Of a stretch of 64,000 nt of DNA, positions 1 through 7,872 are shown piece after piece. The DNA comes from Streptomyces sp. APSN-46.1. GTDB lineage: Bacteria; Actinomycetota; Actinomycetes; Streptomycetales; Streptomycetaceae. The first letter of the stretch is position 1; each line of letters opens with the position of its first letter. The stretch spans positions 682,001 through 746,000 of the forward strand of contig NZ_JALGRF010000001.1 in assembly GCF_022815725.1 (NCBI RefSeq). Direction: 5' to 3'. The notes under the pieces are model-generated. The model saw only the letters and a program-made list of their open reading frames with translations. It was not told the DNA's origin and searched no databases. The position numbers were made by a program, and so were the translations under genes.

Positions 1-503
1 TCGGTGTAGAGGGGCTGGTCGAGCCAGCCTTCGTGCTCGATACCGATGCTCCGGTGGTTGTACCAGACGTTGCCGGAGTGCCAGGCGACGTCGCGCTCGC
101 GCACGCACTGGGCAATCCGCGTGCCGGTTGAGCTGATCACGTAGTGCGCGGACACCCTCTCCTCGGGGTCCTTGAACGTGGCGAGCATGATCGGCAAGAT
201 GTCCGTCGTCAGGTGAATGACGACGTATTCGATGGGATACGCCTCGGGACGGTCGGAGGGCGTGTAGTTGGATTCGGAGGCTTCGATCCAGACGGCGGGG
301 GCGTAGTCCACCGAGGGGTCCCGACGCAGGGTCGCAGGCGGCCTGGCGGCGCCGGGAGCCTTGCGTGCGGGGGTCGGCGGCGCCGCCTTCACCTTCTCGT
401 CGGGCCCCATCAGCTGGGGCAGCCCGACAGCGACCAGAGCCGTGCCCGCCGCGCCGGCAGCACCCCACAACAGTCGTCGACGGCTTAGCGGGCTGTCTTC
501 CAT
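1..503 (-). CDS. N-acetylmuramoyl-L-alanine amidase, Tat-exported (3' end beyond window)
   Basis: The visible N-terminal part starts with a twin-arginine signal (SRRRLLWGAAG) and a hydrophobic stretch, then a proline/alanine-rich spacer. From about residue 65 an Amidase_2/PGRP-like fold follows: VVIHLTT carries the first zinc-ligand histidine, then VSAHYVI, a WHSGN segment and IGIEHEG, the usual order in amidases that cut the MurNAc-L-Ala bond of peptidoglycan. The ATG at 503 is preceded by GAGGAG at good spacing. The gene runs off the window after about 167 residues, so later zinc ligands and any cell-wall binding repeats cannot be seen. It probably acts outside the membrane in wall turnover. 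The family call is firm; the substrate is inferred. Confidence 0.85.
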   Translation of the reverse strand, partial: MEDSPLSRRRLLWGAAGAAGTALVAVGLPQLMGPDEKVKAAPPTPARKAPGAARPPATLRRDPSVDYAPAVWIEASESNYTPSDRPEAYPIEYVVIHLTTDILPIMLATFKDPEERVSAHYVISSTGTRIAQCVRERDVAWHSGNVWYNHRSIGIEHEGWLDQPLYT

Positions 504-701
504 GGCCACTCCTCATGAGGTCGAGCAGGCAGAGGACGACACGCCGCGAATCGTGACATCACGATACATAGGCGGCGTATCCCGTAATCTGATCCTTCAC
601 CAGTGCCCGCACCCCAGCAAGCCGGTCCCCCACCAATCGGCGTACACCCTCACCCCTGACCGGCTCCCGTCCCCGCCGGCAGGCGCCACCCCGTGACGGT
701 G

Positions 702-1064
702 TCACTCCGCCTCTTGACGTCGCTGGCCAAGGACACAGAACTCGTTACCTTCGGGGTCTGCCAGAACAACCCAAGACTGATCACCCTGGCCAATATCAAC
801 ACGCCGTGCACCATGCGCCACAAGACGAGTCACCTCGGCGTCCTGATCATCAGGCCTCAAGTCGAGATGCAGTCGGTTCTTCACCGTCTTGCTTCCGTCA
901 TCCCGGCCGAAGAGCAACCCCGGCAGGCGATCCGGCTCCGGGCGGATCTCGAACTCCTCAGCAGACGAGTTGACCACAACCCAGCCAAGAGCCGCAGCCC
1001 ACCACTGCCCCAAAGCCACCGGATCTACCGAGTCAACAACTACCTGCTCCCATTCCAAGGTCAT
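702..1064 (-). CDS. VOC (glyoxalase-like) family protein
   Basis: A 120-residue protein of the single-module vicinal oxygen chelate type. It begins with WEQVVVDSVDP followed by WWAAALGW, and ends with the typical RLVAHGARRVDIGQG and VVLADPEGNEFCVL segments, as in glyoxalase-like domains of actinobacteria. Such proteins dimerise, and many bind a metal or a small hydrophobic ligand; in actinomycetes several act as drug-binding or dioxygenase-like proteins. Nothing nearby fixes the ligand. It is divergent from the flavin oxidoreductase at 1192. The ribosome binding site is weak, so the start could differ by a few codons. Confidence 0.8.
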   Translation of the reverse strand: MTLEWEQVVVDSVDPVALGQWWAAALGWVVVNSSAEEFEIRPEPDRLPGLLFGRDDGSKTVKNRLHLDLRPDDQDAEVTRLVAHGARRVDIGQGDQSWVVLADPEGNEFCVLGQRRQEAE

Positions 1065-1191
1065 CCGCCGAGCTTAAACCTGCCAAGGCTTCAGAACGGG
1101 GCAACTGGTCCAGCCCGCTGGGGAGCTGTCCGGGTGGCGCGAAAGAGATCACCGCGTCCCTCGCCGGACGCCTGATCTCTATGCTGACGGC

Positions 1192-2166
1192 ATGATCGAT
1201 ATACCTCTTTCAGCGCTCGAAGTCGCAATGGTCCAAACGGGCGCCCGAGCCGTGGATACCCTGCGGGATACCGCGGCCTTCGCGCGGGGACTGGAACGGC
1301 TGGGCTACCACCGGATCTGGTACGCCGAGCATCACCACTCCCCCGCGATCGGCGCGTTTCCGTCAGTCGTGCTGACCGCGCACGCTGCGGCTTCGACCTC
1401 CGCCATCCGTCTCGGTTCTGGCGGAGTCCTGGCCCCCAACCACGCACCCATCACGCTGGCGGAACAGTTCGGAACGCTGGCCGCCTTGCATGAGGACCGC
1501 ATCGACTTGGGCATCGGCCGCGGCCCTGGCACCTTTGACGAGGCCACCGCACGGGCGCTTCGCCGCGGAGCCGGACCGGCGACGGATGCGGAGTATCGAA
1601 GCGACGTATCCGCGATCCTGTCCTTTCTGGTCGACGAAGTCGCACTCGGCGCGCTGCCGGAGCCATGGCTGCTGGCCTCCAGCACCGCCGGTGCCGCTCT
1701 CGCCGCAGAACTCGGCCTGCCGATCGCCATCGCACACCACATCCGGCCGGACAACACCCTCGCGGCCTTGGAGCGTTATCGGGCGGCGTTCACCCCGTCC
1801 CGTTGGTGCGAGCGGCCTCGGGTGCTGCTGTGCGTGGAGGCGGTATGTGCGGAGACGGAAGAAGAAGCCAACTGGCGCGTCGGACCGATGAACGTCGTCA
1901 AAGCCGGGCTCCTCAAAGGATCGAGTCAGACGCCCTTCCCCACTCCCGCGGAGGCAGCGACCCACCCCTTCACGGCGGAGGAGCGACAGGCGCTGGCCGG
2001 CTTCCGTGCACAGCAAGCCGTCGGGACACCCAAGACCGTCGTCCACCGGCTCGCGGAACTGGCTGGTGAGACCGGAGCGGACGAACTGATGCTGACCACT
2101 CCCGTCTACGACGTCCGCGACCGCATTCGCTCCTACGAACTCATCAAGAAATACTCCGAGGCGTAG
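1192..2166 (+). CDS. LLM-class flavin-dependent oxidoreductase (luciferase-like)
   Basis: A 324-residue protein of the bacterial-luciferase (LLM) fold, close to the MsnO8 group. It opens with PLSALEVAMVQTGA, then GYHRIWYAEHHH, the conserved AEHH segment near the flavin site, then RLGSGGVLAPNHAP and DLGIGRGPG. Family members use reduced FMN or F420 to oxidise small organic substrates; the substrate is unknown here. No ribosome binding site is seen before the ATG. A TATGCT -10-like hexamer ends about 9 bases upstream, so the mRNA may be leaderless or nearly so. Its 3' end overlaps the convergent MurE-like gene by 23 bases. Family call is strong. Confidence 0.87.
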   Translation: MIDIPLSALEVAMVQTGARAVDTLRDTAAFARGLERLGYHRIWYAEHHHSPAIGAFPSVVLTAHAAASTSAIRLGSGGVLAPNHAPITLAEQFGTLAALHEDRIDLGIGRGPGTFDEATARALRRGAGPATDAEYRSDVSAILSFLVDEVALGALPEPWLLASSTAGAALAAELGLPIAIAHHIRPDNTLAALERYRAAFTPSRWCERPRVLLCVEAVCAETEEEANWRVGPMNVVKAGLLKGSSQTPFPTPAEAATHPFTAEERQALAGFRAQQAVGTPKTVVHRLAELAGETGADELMLTTPVYDVRDRIRSYELIKKYSEA

Positions 2167-3682
2167 GCACAACGCGGGAACACCGGGCCGCCACCACCGC
2201 CCGGGCCTGTGCGAGTTCGCGCACGGTGGCCATGTCGCTGAAGGGGATCAGTTCCTCGCCGACGATCTGGTGCGGCTCGCTGCCCTTGCCGGCGACGAGG
2301 ACGACGTCGTCGGGGCCTGCGGCGGACAGGGCGAAGGCGATCGCCTCGCGCCGGTCGGCGAGCCGTTCGAACGGGGTGCCGGTCGCGGCGAGCCCGGGTG
2401 CGATCTCGTCCAGGATGGCCTGCGGATCTTCGGTGCGGGGGTTGTCCGAGGTGAGGACGCAGAGATCGGAGTGGGTTCCGGCGATCCTCCCCATGTCGGC
2501 CCGCTTGGTGGTGTCCCGGTCTCCCCCGCAGCCGAAGACGGTGACGACCCGGCCGCGTGCGTAGCCGCGGATGGTGGTCAGGACCTTCTCCAGGGAGTCC
2601 GGCGAGTGGGCGTAATCCACGATCACCGAGGTACCCAGCGGGGTCTCGAAGCGTTCGAACCGGCCCGGGATGGGAGGCATCTGGTCGAGCGCCGCGACGA
2701 GGTCGCCCAGATCGTGTCCCAGGACGTGACAGGCGGCCAGCGTGGCCAGCGCGTTGGCCACCGAGAACCTGCCGGGGACGGGGATCGAAGCCTCGTACGC
2801 GCGGCCTCCGTGGTGGAGGGTGAACCGCGTGCCGGAGGCGCTCACGACGAGGTCGGTGGCCCGGTAGTCCGCCGGGGCGTCAAGGGCGTACGTGGTCACC
2901 GCGCCCGGCATCATGGACCGGATCCCCGCGCCCACCGGGTCGTCGGCATTGACCACCGCGTGCCGGCACAGGCCCTGGAACAGACGCAGCTTGGCGTCCC
3001 GGTAGTTCGCCATCGTTCCGTGATCGTCGAGGTGATCCTGCGTCAGGTTGGTGAACACCCCGACGTCGATGAACGTACGGTCCACCCGGTGTGTCAGCAG
3101 AGCCATCGAGGTGGCCTCCAGCACCACGCTGCCGGTCCTCCGGTCGCGCATGCACCCCAGCAGATACTGCAGATCGGGTGACTCCGGCGTCGTCAGTGCC
3201 GATCGCGGCATCGGGATCAGCTCGTCGCCGATCCGGCTCCCCGCCGTACCGATGACGCCGACCTTCGCGCCCTCGGAGATCCGCAGGGCGGACTCGACCA
3301 TGTACGACACCGATGTCTTGCCATTGGTGCCGGTGATCGCCACCACGTCCATCTGCCGCCCTGGTTCGCCGAAGTAGCGGGAGGCCACGACCGCGGCCGC
3401 CGTCCGGGCGTCCGGTACCCGCACGGCGCAGGCACCCGGCGACAACACGGAGGCCGGGAGAGCCGGTTCCCTTCCGTCGACGAGTACGGCGGCGGCGCCG
3501 CGTGCGAACGCGGGCGAGACGGAGCCGGGCCCGCCCTCGCGGTGCCCGGGCACGGCGATGAACAGCGAACCCGGTGTCACCCGGTCCACGTCGAACGTCG
3601 TCCCCGCGGTGATCACTGTCTTCTCCGGGTCACCCTGGAGTACGTGGTGCTCATGGCCGGCCAGCAAGTCGCTCAGCTTCAC
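2144..3682 (-). CDS. murE: MurE-type UDP-MurNAc-tripeptide ligase, stand-alone copy
   Basis: A 512-residue ATP-dependent ligase that adds the third amino acid, normally diaminopimelate, to UDP-MurNAc-L-Ala-D-Glu in the cytoplasm. It shows the Mur ATP loop GTNGKTS, the UDP-MurNAc segment TTPES, and the DAP-recognition motif DNPRTEDP. The last conserved block reads GKGSEPHQ where most MurE have GKGHEDYQ; the glutamate that contacts DAP is kept. The GTG at 3682 follows a GAAGGGA site and gives the usual MurE N-terminus (KLSDLL); an in-frame ATG at 3748 is less likely. In this group murE normally sits in the division cluster with ftsI, murF and mraY. None of those are here, so this is probably a second copy or a paralogue for a related substrate. 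Confidence 0.9.
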   Translation of the reverse strand: MKLSDLLAGHEHHVLQGDPEKTVITAGTTFDVDRVTPGSLFIAVPGHREGGPGSVSPAFARGAAAVLVDGREPALPASVLSPGACAVRVPDARTAAAVVASRYFGEPGRQMDVVAITGTNGKTSVSYMVESALRISEGAKVGVIGTAGSRIGDELIPMPRSALTTPESPDLQYLLGCMRDRRTGSVVLEATSMALLTHRVDRTFIDVGVFTNLTQDHLDDHGTMANYRDAKLRLFQGLCRHAVVNADDPVGAGIRSMMPGAVTTYALDAPADYRATDLVVSASGTRFTLHHGGRAYEASIPVPGRFSVANALATLAACHVLGHDLGDLVAALDQMPPIPGRFERFETPLGTSVIVDYAHSPDSLEKVLTTIRGYARGRVVTVFGCGGDRDTTKRADMGRIAGTHSDLCVLTSDNPRTEDPQAILDEIAPGLAATGTPFERLADRREAIAFALSAAGPDDVVLVAGKGSEPHQIVGEELIPFSDMATVRELAQARAVVAARCSRVVPTPRSIS

Positions 3683-4181
3683 GGTGATCCCTTCGAGGTG
3701 GCTCGGCCCGGTCGTGCGGCCGCAGCCAGGCAGCAGCGCCGGCGGCATGCCGGAAAACTGCGGTGGTGTGACGTGGAGCGCCGGCGGAGAATCACCCGAC
3801 GCGCACCGGACGAGGCAGCTCAGCCCGGCGAGAGCTCCCGCGCACCGCGTGAGAAGCGGCGGGCCGGGAGAAGAGAATCGCTAGCCGTGACCGTGCAACG
3901 CGATACGGCGGATTTCGGGCCCCTCGACGCCGGCCGGATCGACGGCGTCGTGGCACAGCCCGGAGGCGGCCTGCTGCAGGCGCTGCCTCGTAGAACTCGT
4001 GCGACCCATGGGCCGAGTGTACGGCCGATCCGCTGACGCGAAGCGCATATCTCACCCACCCCGACGCCCTCAGCACGCGGCACGGCCTCGCCAAGTCGCG
4101 GAGGCACCTCGGCCCGGGGAGCCCCCTGCGGGAAAGTCGGTCGAACGCGCCCCGATCGTGCCGTAGGGTGGGGTTTACCGA
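3683..4181. other. Gap upstream of murE, no convincing gene
   Basis: About 500 bases between the murE start and the tRNA. Several open frames cross it, but none has both a good start site and a recognisable protein. A 42-codon minus-strand frame (3881-4009) encoding an amphipathic stretch beginning MGRTSSTRQRLQQAA was noted, but it lacks a ribosome binding site. The gap presumably holds the murE and tRNA promoters. Confidence 0.4.
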
Positions 4182-4255
4182 CGCGGGGTGGAGCAGTTCG
4201 GTAGCTCGCTGGGCTCATAACCCAGAGGTCGCAGGTTCAAATCCTGTCCCCGCTA
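4182..4255 (+). tRNA. Initiator tRNA-Met (CAU)
   Basis: A full cloverleaf can be drawn. The acceptor CGCGGGG pairs with CCCCGC and leaves C1 unpaired with T72, the bacterial initiator hallmark. The anticodon stem has three consecutive G-C pairs (CTGGG/CCCAG) around the CTCATAA loop, which favours P-site binding. The T-arm is canonical (GCAGG TTCAAAT CCTGT). The CCA end is not encoded, as is usual in Streptomyces. A strong terminator follows 5 bases downstream, so it is transcribed alone. Confidence 0.97.
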
Positions 4256-4260
4256 CTGCC

Positions 4261-4298
4261 CAGAAAGGCCCGGATCCTCAAGGATCCGGGCCTTTCTG
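4261..4298 (+). terminator. Intrinsic terminator after the initiator tRNA
   Basis: A perfect 17-bp stem (CAGAAAGGCCCGGATCC and its complement) with a four-base TCAA loop and a short T run inside the descending arm. It lies directly after the tRNA and would work in both directions, also protecting against transcription from the minus-strand acetyltransferase gene downstream. Confidence 0.9.
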
Positions 4299-4414
4299 CC
4301 GTACCCGGCCGCTTCCGGGCCCGAGCGGTCACGCTGCCGTCGGCATGGGGGCGTCCGCCCCAACGGATGTCCTTCTTCGAAGACATCGCGCTCATGAACA
4401 CAGGCCTGGCCTGA

Positions 4415-4981
4415 TCAGGCTGTATCCCGCCGCGTCGTGTAGTCCGTGGGCATCCCTGCGGGGATCCGGTACAGCACACACTGGCGAAGAGGCCCTTCGG
4501 GCACGCTCGGATCCTCGAAGTCGTCGGCCGGGTCGCGGGTCATGCCGATCCGGCGCATCACCGCCTGGGAACGAAGGTTGTTGACGGTCGTCGACGCAAC
4601 CACTTCCGGCAGTCCGAGGGCCTCGAAGCCGAAGGCCAGGCAGGCAAGGGCGGCCTCGGTGGCGTAACCGTGGCCCCACGCCGAACGCATCAGCCGCCAC
4701 CCGATGTCCACCCCCGCGAACGGCATGTCCTCGCCCACCTCGTCCAAGCCGACGCGGCCGATGAACTCACCGGTCTCCCGTGCTTCGAGCGCCCACCACC
4801 CGAAACCTCGCTCGTCGAAATCGGCCTGCATGCCGGCCACCGCGGCATCGCTTTGCTCCCGCGTCAGCAGCTGCCCCAGGTGTTCTCGGACTTCGGGATC
4901 GGCGTTCATCGCCGCCCACGGCTCGAGGTCGGACTCCCGCCACCGGCGGAGCAGAAGACGATCGGTAAGCAGTTCCGGCAT
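4415..4981 (-). CDS. GNAT family N-acetyltransferase (RimJ/RimL-like)
   Basis: A 188-residue acetyltransferase. It begins with the RimJ/RimL-type LLTDRLLLRRWRESDLEPW. The acetyl-CoA binding part follows: VDIGWRLMRSAWGHGYATEA, where the R-x-x-G-x-G/A loop holds the pyrophosphate of CoA, then EVVASTTVNNLRSQAVMRRIGM, the usual N-x-x-S/R-x-x-V-M-x-K/R-x-G-M signature. Family members acetylate ribosomal proteins, other proteins, or amino groups of toxins and antibiotics; the target here cannot be told. It stands alone between the tRNA terminator and the GYD gene. Confidence 0.88.
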   Translation of the reverse strand: MPELLTDRLLLRRWRESDLEPWAAMNADPEVREHLGQLLTREQSDAAVAGMQADFDERGFGWWALEARETGEFIGRVGLDEVGEDMPFAGVDIGWRLMRSAWGHGYATEAALACLAFGFEALGLPEVVASTTVNNLRSQAVMRRIGMTRDPADDFEDPSVPEGPLRQCVLYRIPAGMPTDYTTRRDTA

Positions 4982-5238
4982 GCCGGCCAGCTAACGCGAT
5001 CACGATCACGATGTCGATCGGTTTTGTCGAGCCCCTGCGGTGCTCGGCGAGTTCAGATTGCTCCGCCCCAGTGTGGCTGCCGTCCCATTCGCCTTTGTAT
5101 CGCTCGGGCGGCCCGCTCGCCCGTTGACTGTGGGCCGTAGCGGTCATCGCCTCCGGCTGTTTGTGGGACCCGCGGGCCACCACCGGCGCTTCTCACACCC
5201 AGCGCGGGCATCCATTGATGAAGCGAAAGAGAGACACG

Positions 5239-5565
5239 ATGCCGCTCTATCTATCGAGGTTCAGCTACACGCCGGAGACCTGGGCGAGGCTGATCGGCCA
5301 TCCCGAGGACCGCGCGAAGGCCGCTCAGTCGTACATCGAGTCCGTCGGTGGGAAGCTCCACGGCTTCTGGTACGCCTTCGGCACGCACGACGGCTATAAC
5401 CTGTGGGAAGCTCCGGACAACGTGTCCATGGCAGCGGTTGCGCTGGCCATCAGTGGAGGCGGCGCGCTCAGCTCGTTCGAGACGACCGTTCTCCTGACCG
5501 TCGATGAAACGCTGGATGCCCTGCGCAGAGCCGAGCAAGTCCAGTACCGGGCTCCCGGCGTGTAG
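5239..5565 (+). CDS. GYD domain-containing protein
   Basis: A 108-residue protein with the pattern of the GYD family: PLYLSRFSYTPETWARL, then GGKLHGFWYAFGTHDGYNLWEAPDN, with the GYD-type 'FG.HDGY' centre, and a C-terminal ALRRAEQVQYRAPG. It is a small ferredoxin-like fold of unknown biochemical role, probably a stress or small-molecule binding protein. The ATG at 5239 follows AAAGAGAG at good distance; in-frame starts at 5161 and 5218 have no ribosome site. Confidence 0.85.
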   Translation: MPLYLSRFSYTPETWARLIGHPEDRAKAAQSYIESVGGKLHGFWYAFGTHDGYNLWEAPDNVSMAAVALAISGGGALSSFETTVLLTVDETLDALRRAEQVQYRAPGV

Positions 5566-5709
5566 CGGTGGCCATGCTAGGCGGATACGGGCAACGGCCT
5601 CGGTGCCGACGGACACGGCGCTCAGTATCTGCTCATGGAGCCCATGCACACCGCCCTGTTCCCCACCCAGATCCATGAGCCGTCGATAGCCCCCGCCGCA
5701 TTACGTGGG

Positions 5710-5736
5710 TTGCGGCGGAGCCGCACCCGCTAGACT
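5710..5736 (+). promoter_or_regulatory. Promoter of the small-protein operon
   Basis: TTGCGG (5710-5715), 15 bases, then TAGACT (5731-5736), a good match to the Streptomyces vegetative -10. The ArsR-type palindrome starts at the end of the -10 and would cover the transcription start, a classic repressor position. The 15-base spacer is slightly short. Confidence 0.55.
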
Positions 5737-5751
5737 TGCAGAGTTATGCAA
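5736..5751 (+). promoter_or_regulatory. ArsR-type operator, copy 1 (TTGCA-N6-TGCAA)
   Basis: The palindrome TTGCAGAGTTATGCAA has perfect 5-base arms and overlaps the start point of the promoter at 5710-5736. The same arms and a shared GA in the spacer occur upstream of both arsR genes in this window. Binding by either repressor is inferred. Confidence 0.7.
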
Positions 5752-5788
5752 TTTACTAGTTCTGGATTCAGTGGACGGGGGTTGCGGC

Positions 5789-5968
5789 GTGGCCGGGTTC
5801 GCGGAGGCGGCGCTGGAACGGGTCCGGGTGGCGCGGGCTCGTCTCGTGGCTGCGCGGGAGGCGGATGATGCCGTCGAGGAGGCACAGGCCGCCGACGAGC
5901 TGGAGGACGCGCTGCGTGTGGCCCGCGATCACGGCGTGACCACCGGCGACGAGCCGGACAGCCAGTGA
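5789..5968 (+). CDS. Small acidic helical protein, unknown function
   Basis: A 59-residue protein, VAGFAEAALERVRVARA at its start, rich in Ala, Glu, Asp and Arg, with heptad-like spacing (ERVRVARARLVAAREADDAVEEA) that predicts one long helix or coiled coil. No family is recognised. The GTG at 5789 follows GGGGG at 8 bases; a GTG at 5771 is an alternative. It is the first gene after the operator at 5736 and precedes two other tiny genes on the same strand, so it is probably co-regulated by the neighbouring ArsR proteins. Confidence 0.55.
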   Translation: MAGFAEAALERVRVARARLVAAREADDAVEEAQAADELEDALRVARDHGVTTGDEPDSQ

Positions 5969-6051
5969 GACGACCGGGGACACGATGATGGTCCGCCGCT
6001 CCACCTGGACCCGACTGTAGTGGCCCGCTTCATCCTCCCGGAAGGAACCCC

Positions 6052-6255
6052 ATGACCAGCAGCGACAGCTCAGACACCCAGCTGTACCAGATCACCTACC
6101 TGGGCGCCGGTGATCCCGATACCCGCACCGTCGGGTCCGGCGAGGTCGCGGGCATCATCGAAGAGGCCGGGCAGCGCGGCAGGAAGGTCCGCATCCGTCC
6201 GCACCGCCACCCGCAGCATGGCGGACCGGACGCCGGGAAGGGAGAGCAGTCGTGA
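6052..6255 (+). CDS. Small hydrophilic protein, unknown function
   Basis: A 67-residue protein with a compact centre, YQITYLGAGDPDTRTVGSG, followed by IIEEAGQRGRKVRIRPHR and a polar tail. The pattern suggests a small alpha/beta module with a positively charged C-terminus. No family is recognised. The ribosome site GGAAGGAA lies 5 bases from the ATG, and the stop overlaps the next start (GTGA), so it is translationally coupled to the membrane peptide that follows. Confidence 0.65.
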   Translation: MTSSDSSDTQLYQITYLGAGDPDTRTVGSGEVAGIIEEAGQRGRKVRIRPHRHPQHGGPDAGKGEQS

Positions 6256-6410
6256 CGGACGAGACGCCCGTGGAGAGCGCGGCGGCGAAGCACGAGCGGT
6301 GGATGGAGAGGGGTCTCGCGCTGCGCGTCTTCTTCTACATCGCCGGCACGCACCTGTTCGCCGGTTTCGTGTGGCTGCTGTTCTACTTGGGCCAGCACGC
6401 CCAGAAATAA
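6252..6410 (+). CDS. Small single-span membrane protein (possibly DUF6126-like)
   Basis: A 52-residue protein from a GTG that overlaps the previous stop. The first 25 residues are polar (KHERWMERGL); then one transmembrane helix follows (LRVFFYIAGTHLFAGFVWLL), with a short outside tail FYLGQHAQK. The R-x-F-x-Y-x-x-x-G-H-x-F-A pattern recalls the actinobacterial DUF6126 family, but this is from memory only. It closes the three-gene operon under the ArsR-type operator and converges on the arsR gene at 6464. Confidence 0.65.
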   Translation: MTDETPVESAAAKHERWMERGLALRVFFYIAGTHLFAGFVWLLFYLGQHAQK

Positions 6411-6463
6411 GGAGCGGCAGCCGGTCACGGTGAGCGGGCCAGAGGCCTTCGCTCAACAGCTCC

Positions 6464-6865
6464 TTAGTACTTGGGGCTGGTGGCGCGCAGGTCGGCCAGG
6501 AGTTCGGCCTGGCCTTCCAGGACGCCGGAGAGGATGCTGCGGGCGACCCGCAGCAGTTGGGCGACCTCGTCGCTGGTGAGCCGGTAGTACACGTTCACAC
6601 CCTCGCGGCGGCTGATCACCAGGTTGGCCTTGCGCAGCACCGCGAGCTGCTGGGACAGGCTGGCGGCCTCGACCCCGACAACGGGCAGCAGCTCTGCGAC
6701 CGCGTGCTCGCGCACGCTGAGCAGTTCCAGGACGCGGATACGGACCGGGTGCCCGAGTGTCTTGAAGAACTCCGCCTTGAGCTGATACAGCGGTGCACTC
6801 ACCTGGGTACGCCTGCCTTGACTGCCCATCGCATCCACCCAGAACCGTTTCGCCACAGGGGACAT
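6464..6865 (-). CDS. ArsR/SmtB-family repressor 1, cysteine-free
   Basis: A winged-helix dimer of the ArsR family: APLYQLKAEFFKTLGHPVRIRVLELL is the dimer and DNA-approach helix, and EAASLSQQLAVLRKANLVI is the recognition helix. It contains no cysteine, so it cannot use the thiolate sites of arsenic or cadmium sensors; the signal is unknown. It is about half identical by eye to the repressor at 10009, which begins at PLYQ. The GTG at 6802 in front of SAPLYQ is therefore a real alternative start; from the ATG at 6865 it has 21 extra residues. A TTGCA-N6-TGCAA operator lies 35 bases upstream, suggesting autoregulation. Confidence 0.88.
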   Translation of the reverse strand: MSPVAKRFWVDAMGSQGRRTQVSAPLYQLKAEFFKTLGHPVRIRVLELLSVREHAVAELLPVVGVEAASLSQQLAVLRKANLVISRREGVNVYYRLTSDEVAQLLRVARSILSGVLEGQAELLADLRATSPKY

Positions 6866-6899
6866 CCTTTCGTCCCCTCACGCCTTGTGACCTCCACAA

Positions 6900-6915
6900 T
6901 TGCAGATCCGTGCAA
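6900..6915 (-). promoter_or_regulatory. ArsR-type operator, copy 2
   Basis: TTGCAGATCCGTGCAA, same perfect arms as the copies at 5736 and 10448, located 35 bases before the arsR start at 6865. On the coding strand it begins TTGCAC, which could itself be a -35 box, so bound repressor would block polymerase. Confidence 0.72.
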
Positions 6916-7009
6916 CTCCTGGGACGGGGCGGCCCATCTTTGTGACGTTCGGACCCCACAGGGCAGGCCTCCGCGGTCGTAGTCGCTGTCGCGGTCGTGT
7001 GCTCTTACA

Positions 7010-7420
7010 TCAGGCCCTGTACGGCCGCGCCCGCTCGGCGGGCCACTGGTCGCTGCACCACTGGCGCTGCTCGTCGCTCACCGCGTGGTGGGCGGCCAGC
7101 GCGGTGGGCAAGTCGCAGTGGACGGGGATCGGCGGGCAGGTGCCGTCGGGGACGAGGGAGCCGTCAGCGGGGATCGAGGCGAGTTCCAGGGGCCGGCCCT
7201 CCCCCGCGAGCCGCCGGGCGGCCTGGGCGACGGCGAGCTGTCCGCCCACCGACCAGCCCAGCAGTCCGCTCAGGTCGAGGATGACCGGGCCGGTGCCTCG
7301 GGCCAGGACCCACCCGATCGCGCCGCTGAACCGCGCGATCGCGTCCGAGCCGAGGTGTCCGGCCAGGGACAGGACACCCAGGCCGGGGTGGATGGTGTAG
7401 CGCCACTCGATCGTCATCAT
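7010..7420 (-). CDS. STAS-domain protein (anti-anti-sigma-like)
   Basis: A 136-residue STAS protein. The core runs from LGVLSLAGHLG through GPVILDLSGLLGWSVGGQLAV, where the serine of GWSVGG sits at the place of the phosphorylated serine in SpoIIAA-type antagonists, and continues to RRLAGEGRPLELA. A polar tail with two cysteines follows. In partner switching such a protein is phosphorylated by a SpoIIAB-like kinase, and its dephosphorylated form binds that kinase. The kinase-like gene lies directly upstream (26-base gap). No sigma factor or PP2C is next to them, so the output is unclear. Last gene of the arsR-SulP operon. Confidence 0.8.
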   Translation of the reverse strand: MMTIEWRYTIHPGLGVLSLAGHLGSDAIARFSGAIGWVLARGTGPVILDLSGLLGWSVGGQLAVAQAARRLAGEGRPLELASIPADGSLVPDGTCPPIPVHCDLPTALAAHHAVSDEQRQWCSDQWPAERARPYRA

Positions 7421-7446
7421 CGCTCTCTCGTCGCAGAACTGCGTTC

Positions 7447-7872
7447 CTACAGGGGAAGGGTGATCCAGATGCTCTTGCCGCGCCCGTCCGCATCCGGCCG
7501 GACCACGACGGTGCCACCCAGTTCCATCGTCATCTCGACGACCATGGCCAGACCGCTGCCCGCGGCCGTGGCCAGCGCCCCGTACAGGGCGGGCTGGTAG
7601 GGGTGGCGGTCATGGACGGCGAACGCGAACGCACCCGCCCCGTGCGCGTACGTCACCGTGATCACCGGGGAGAGCACGGCGGCGTGGCGGACGCTGTTGG
7701 TGACCAGCTCGGCCAGGATCAGCAGCCCCGGCCCGACGCTCGGATGCCGCAGGCCCACACCGCACTCGACCAGCACCAGTTCGGCGGTCTCCCGGGCGAC
7801 GCGCACGGACGGACCCGTGGCGGGCACCTTCAGCACATGCCGGTAGGGCATCGTCCGGACCTCGACGCTCAC
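7447..7872 (-). CDS. SpoIIAB/RsbW-like ATP-binding protein
   Basis: A 141-residue stand-alone GHKL ATPase. The N box ELVTNSVRHA (Glu55, Asn59) is intact; VHDRHPYQPAL stands for the Asp-containing G1 box and GSGLAMVVEM for the G2 box. This is the size and build of Streptomyces anti-sigma kinases that phosphorylate STAS partners and hold sigma factors. Its GTG overlaps the stop of the preceding flavin-barrel gene and it precedes the STAS gene, so the two are likely made together as a switching pair. Confidence 0.83.
   Translation of the reverse strand: MSVEVRTMPYRHVLKVPATGPSVRVARETAELVLVECGVGLRHPSVGPGLLILAELVTNSVRHAAVLSPVITVTYAHGAGAFAFAVHDRHPYQPALYGALATAAGSGLAMVVEMTMELGGTVVVRPDADGRGKSIWITLPL

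Noticed and set aside
3881..4009. 42-codon minus-strand frame upstream of murE
   Set aside because: Plausible helix, but no ribosome site and no recognisable family; too weak to call.
3820..4218. 132-codon minus-strand frame crossing the initiator tRNA
   Set aside because: It overlaps the tRNA and has no ribosome site or homology.
4182..4300. Initiator tRNA as attachment site of an integrated element
   Set aside because: No integrase, no repeated tRNA 3' end and an intact terminator directly downstream.
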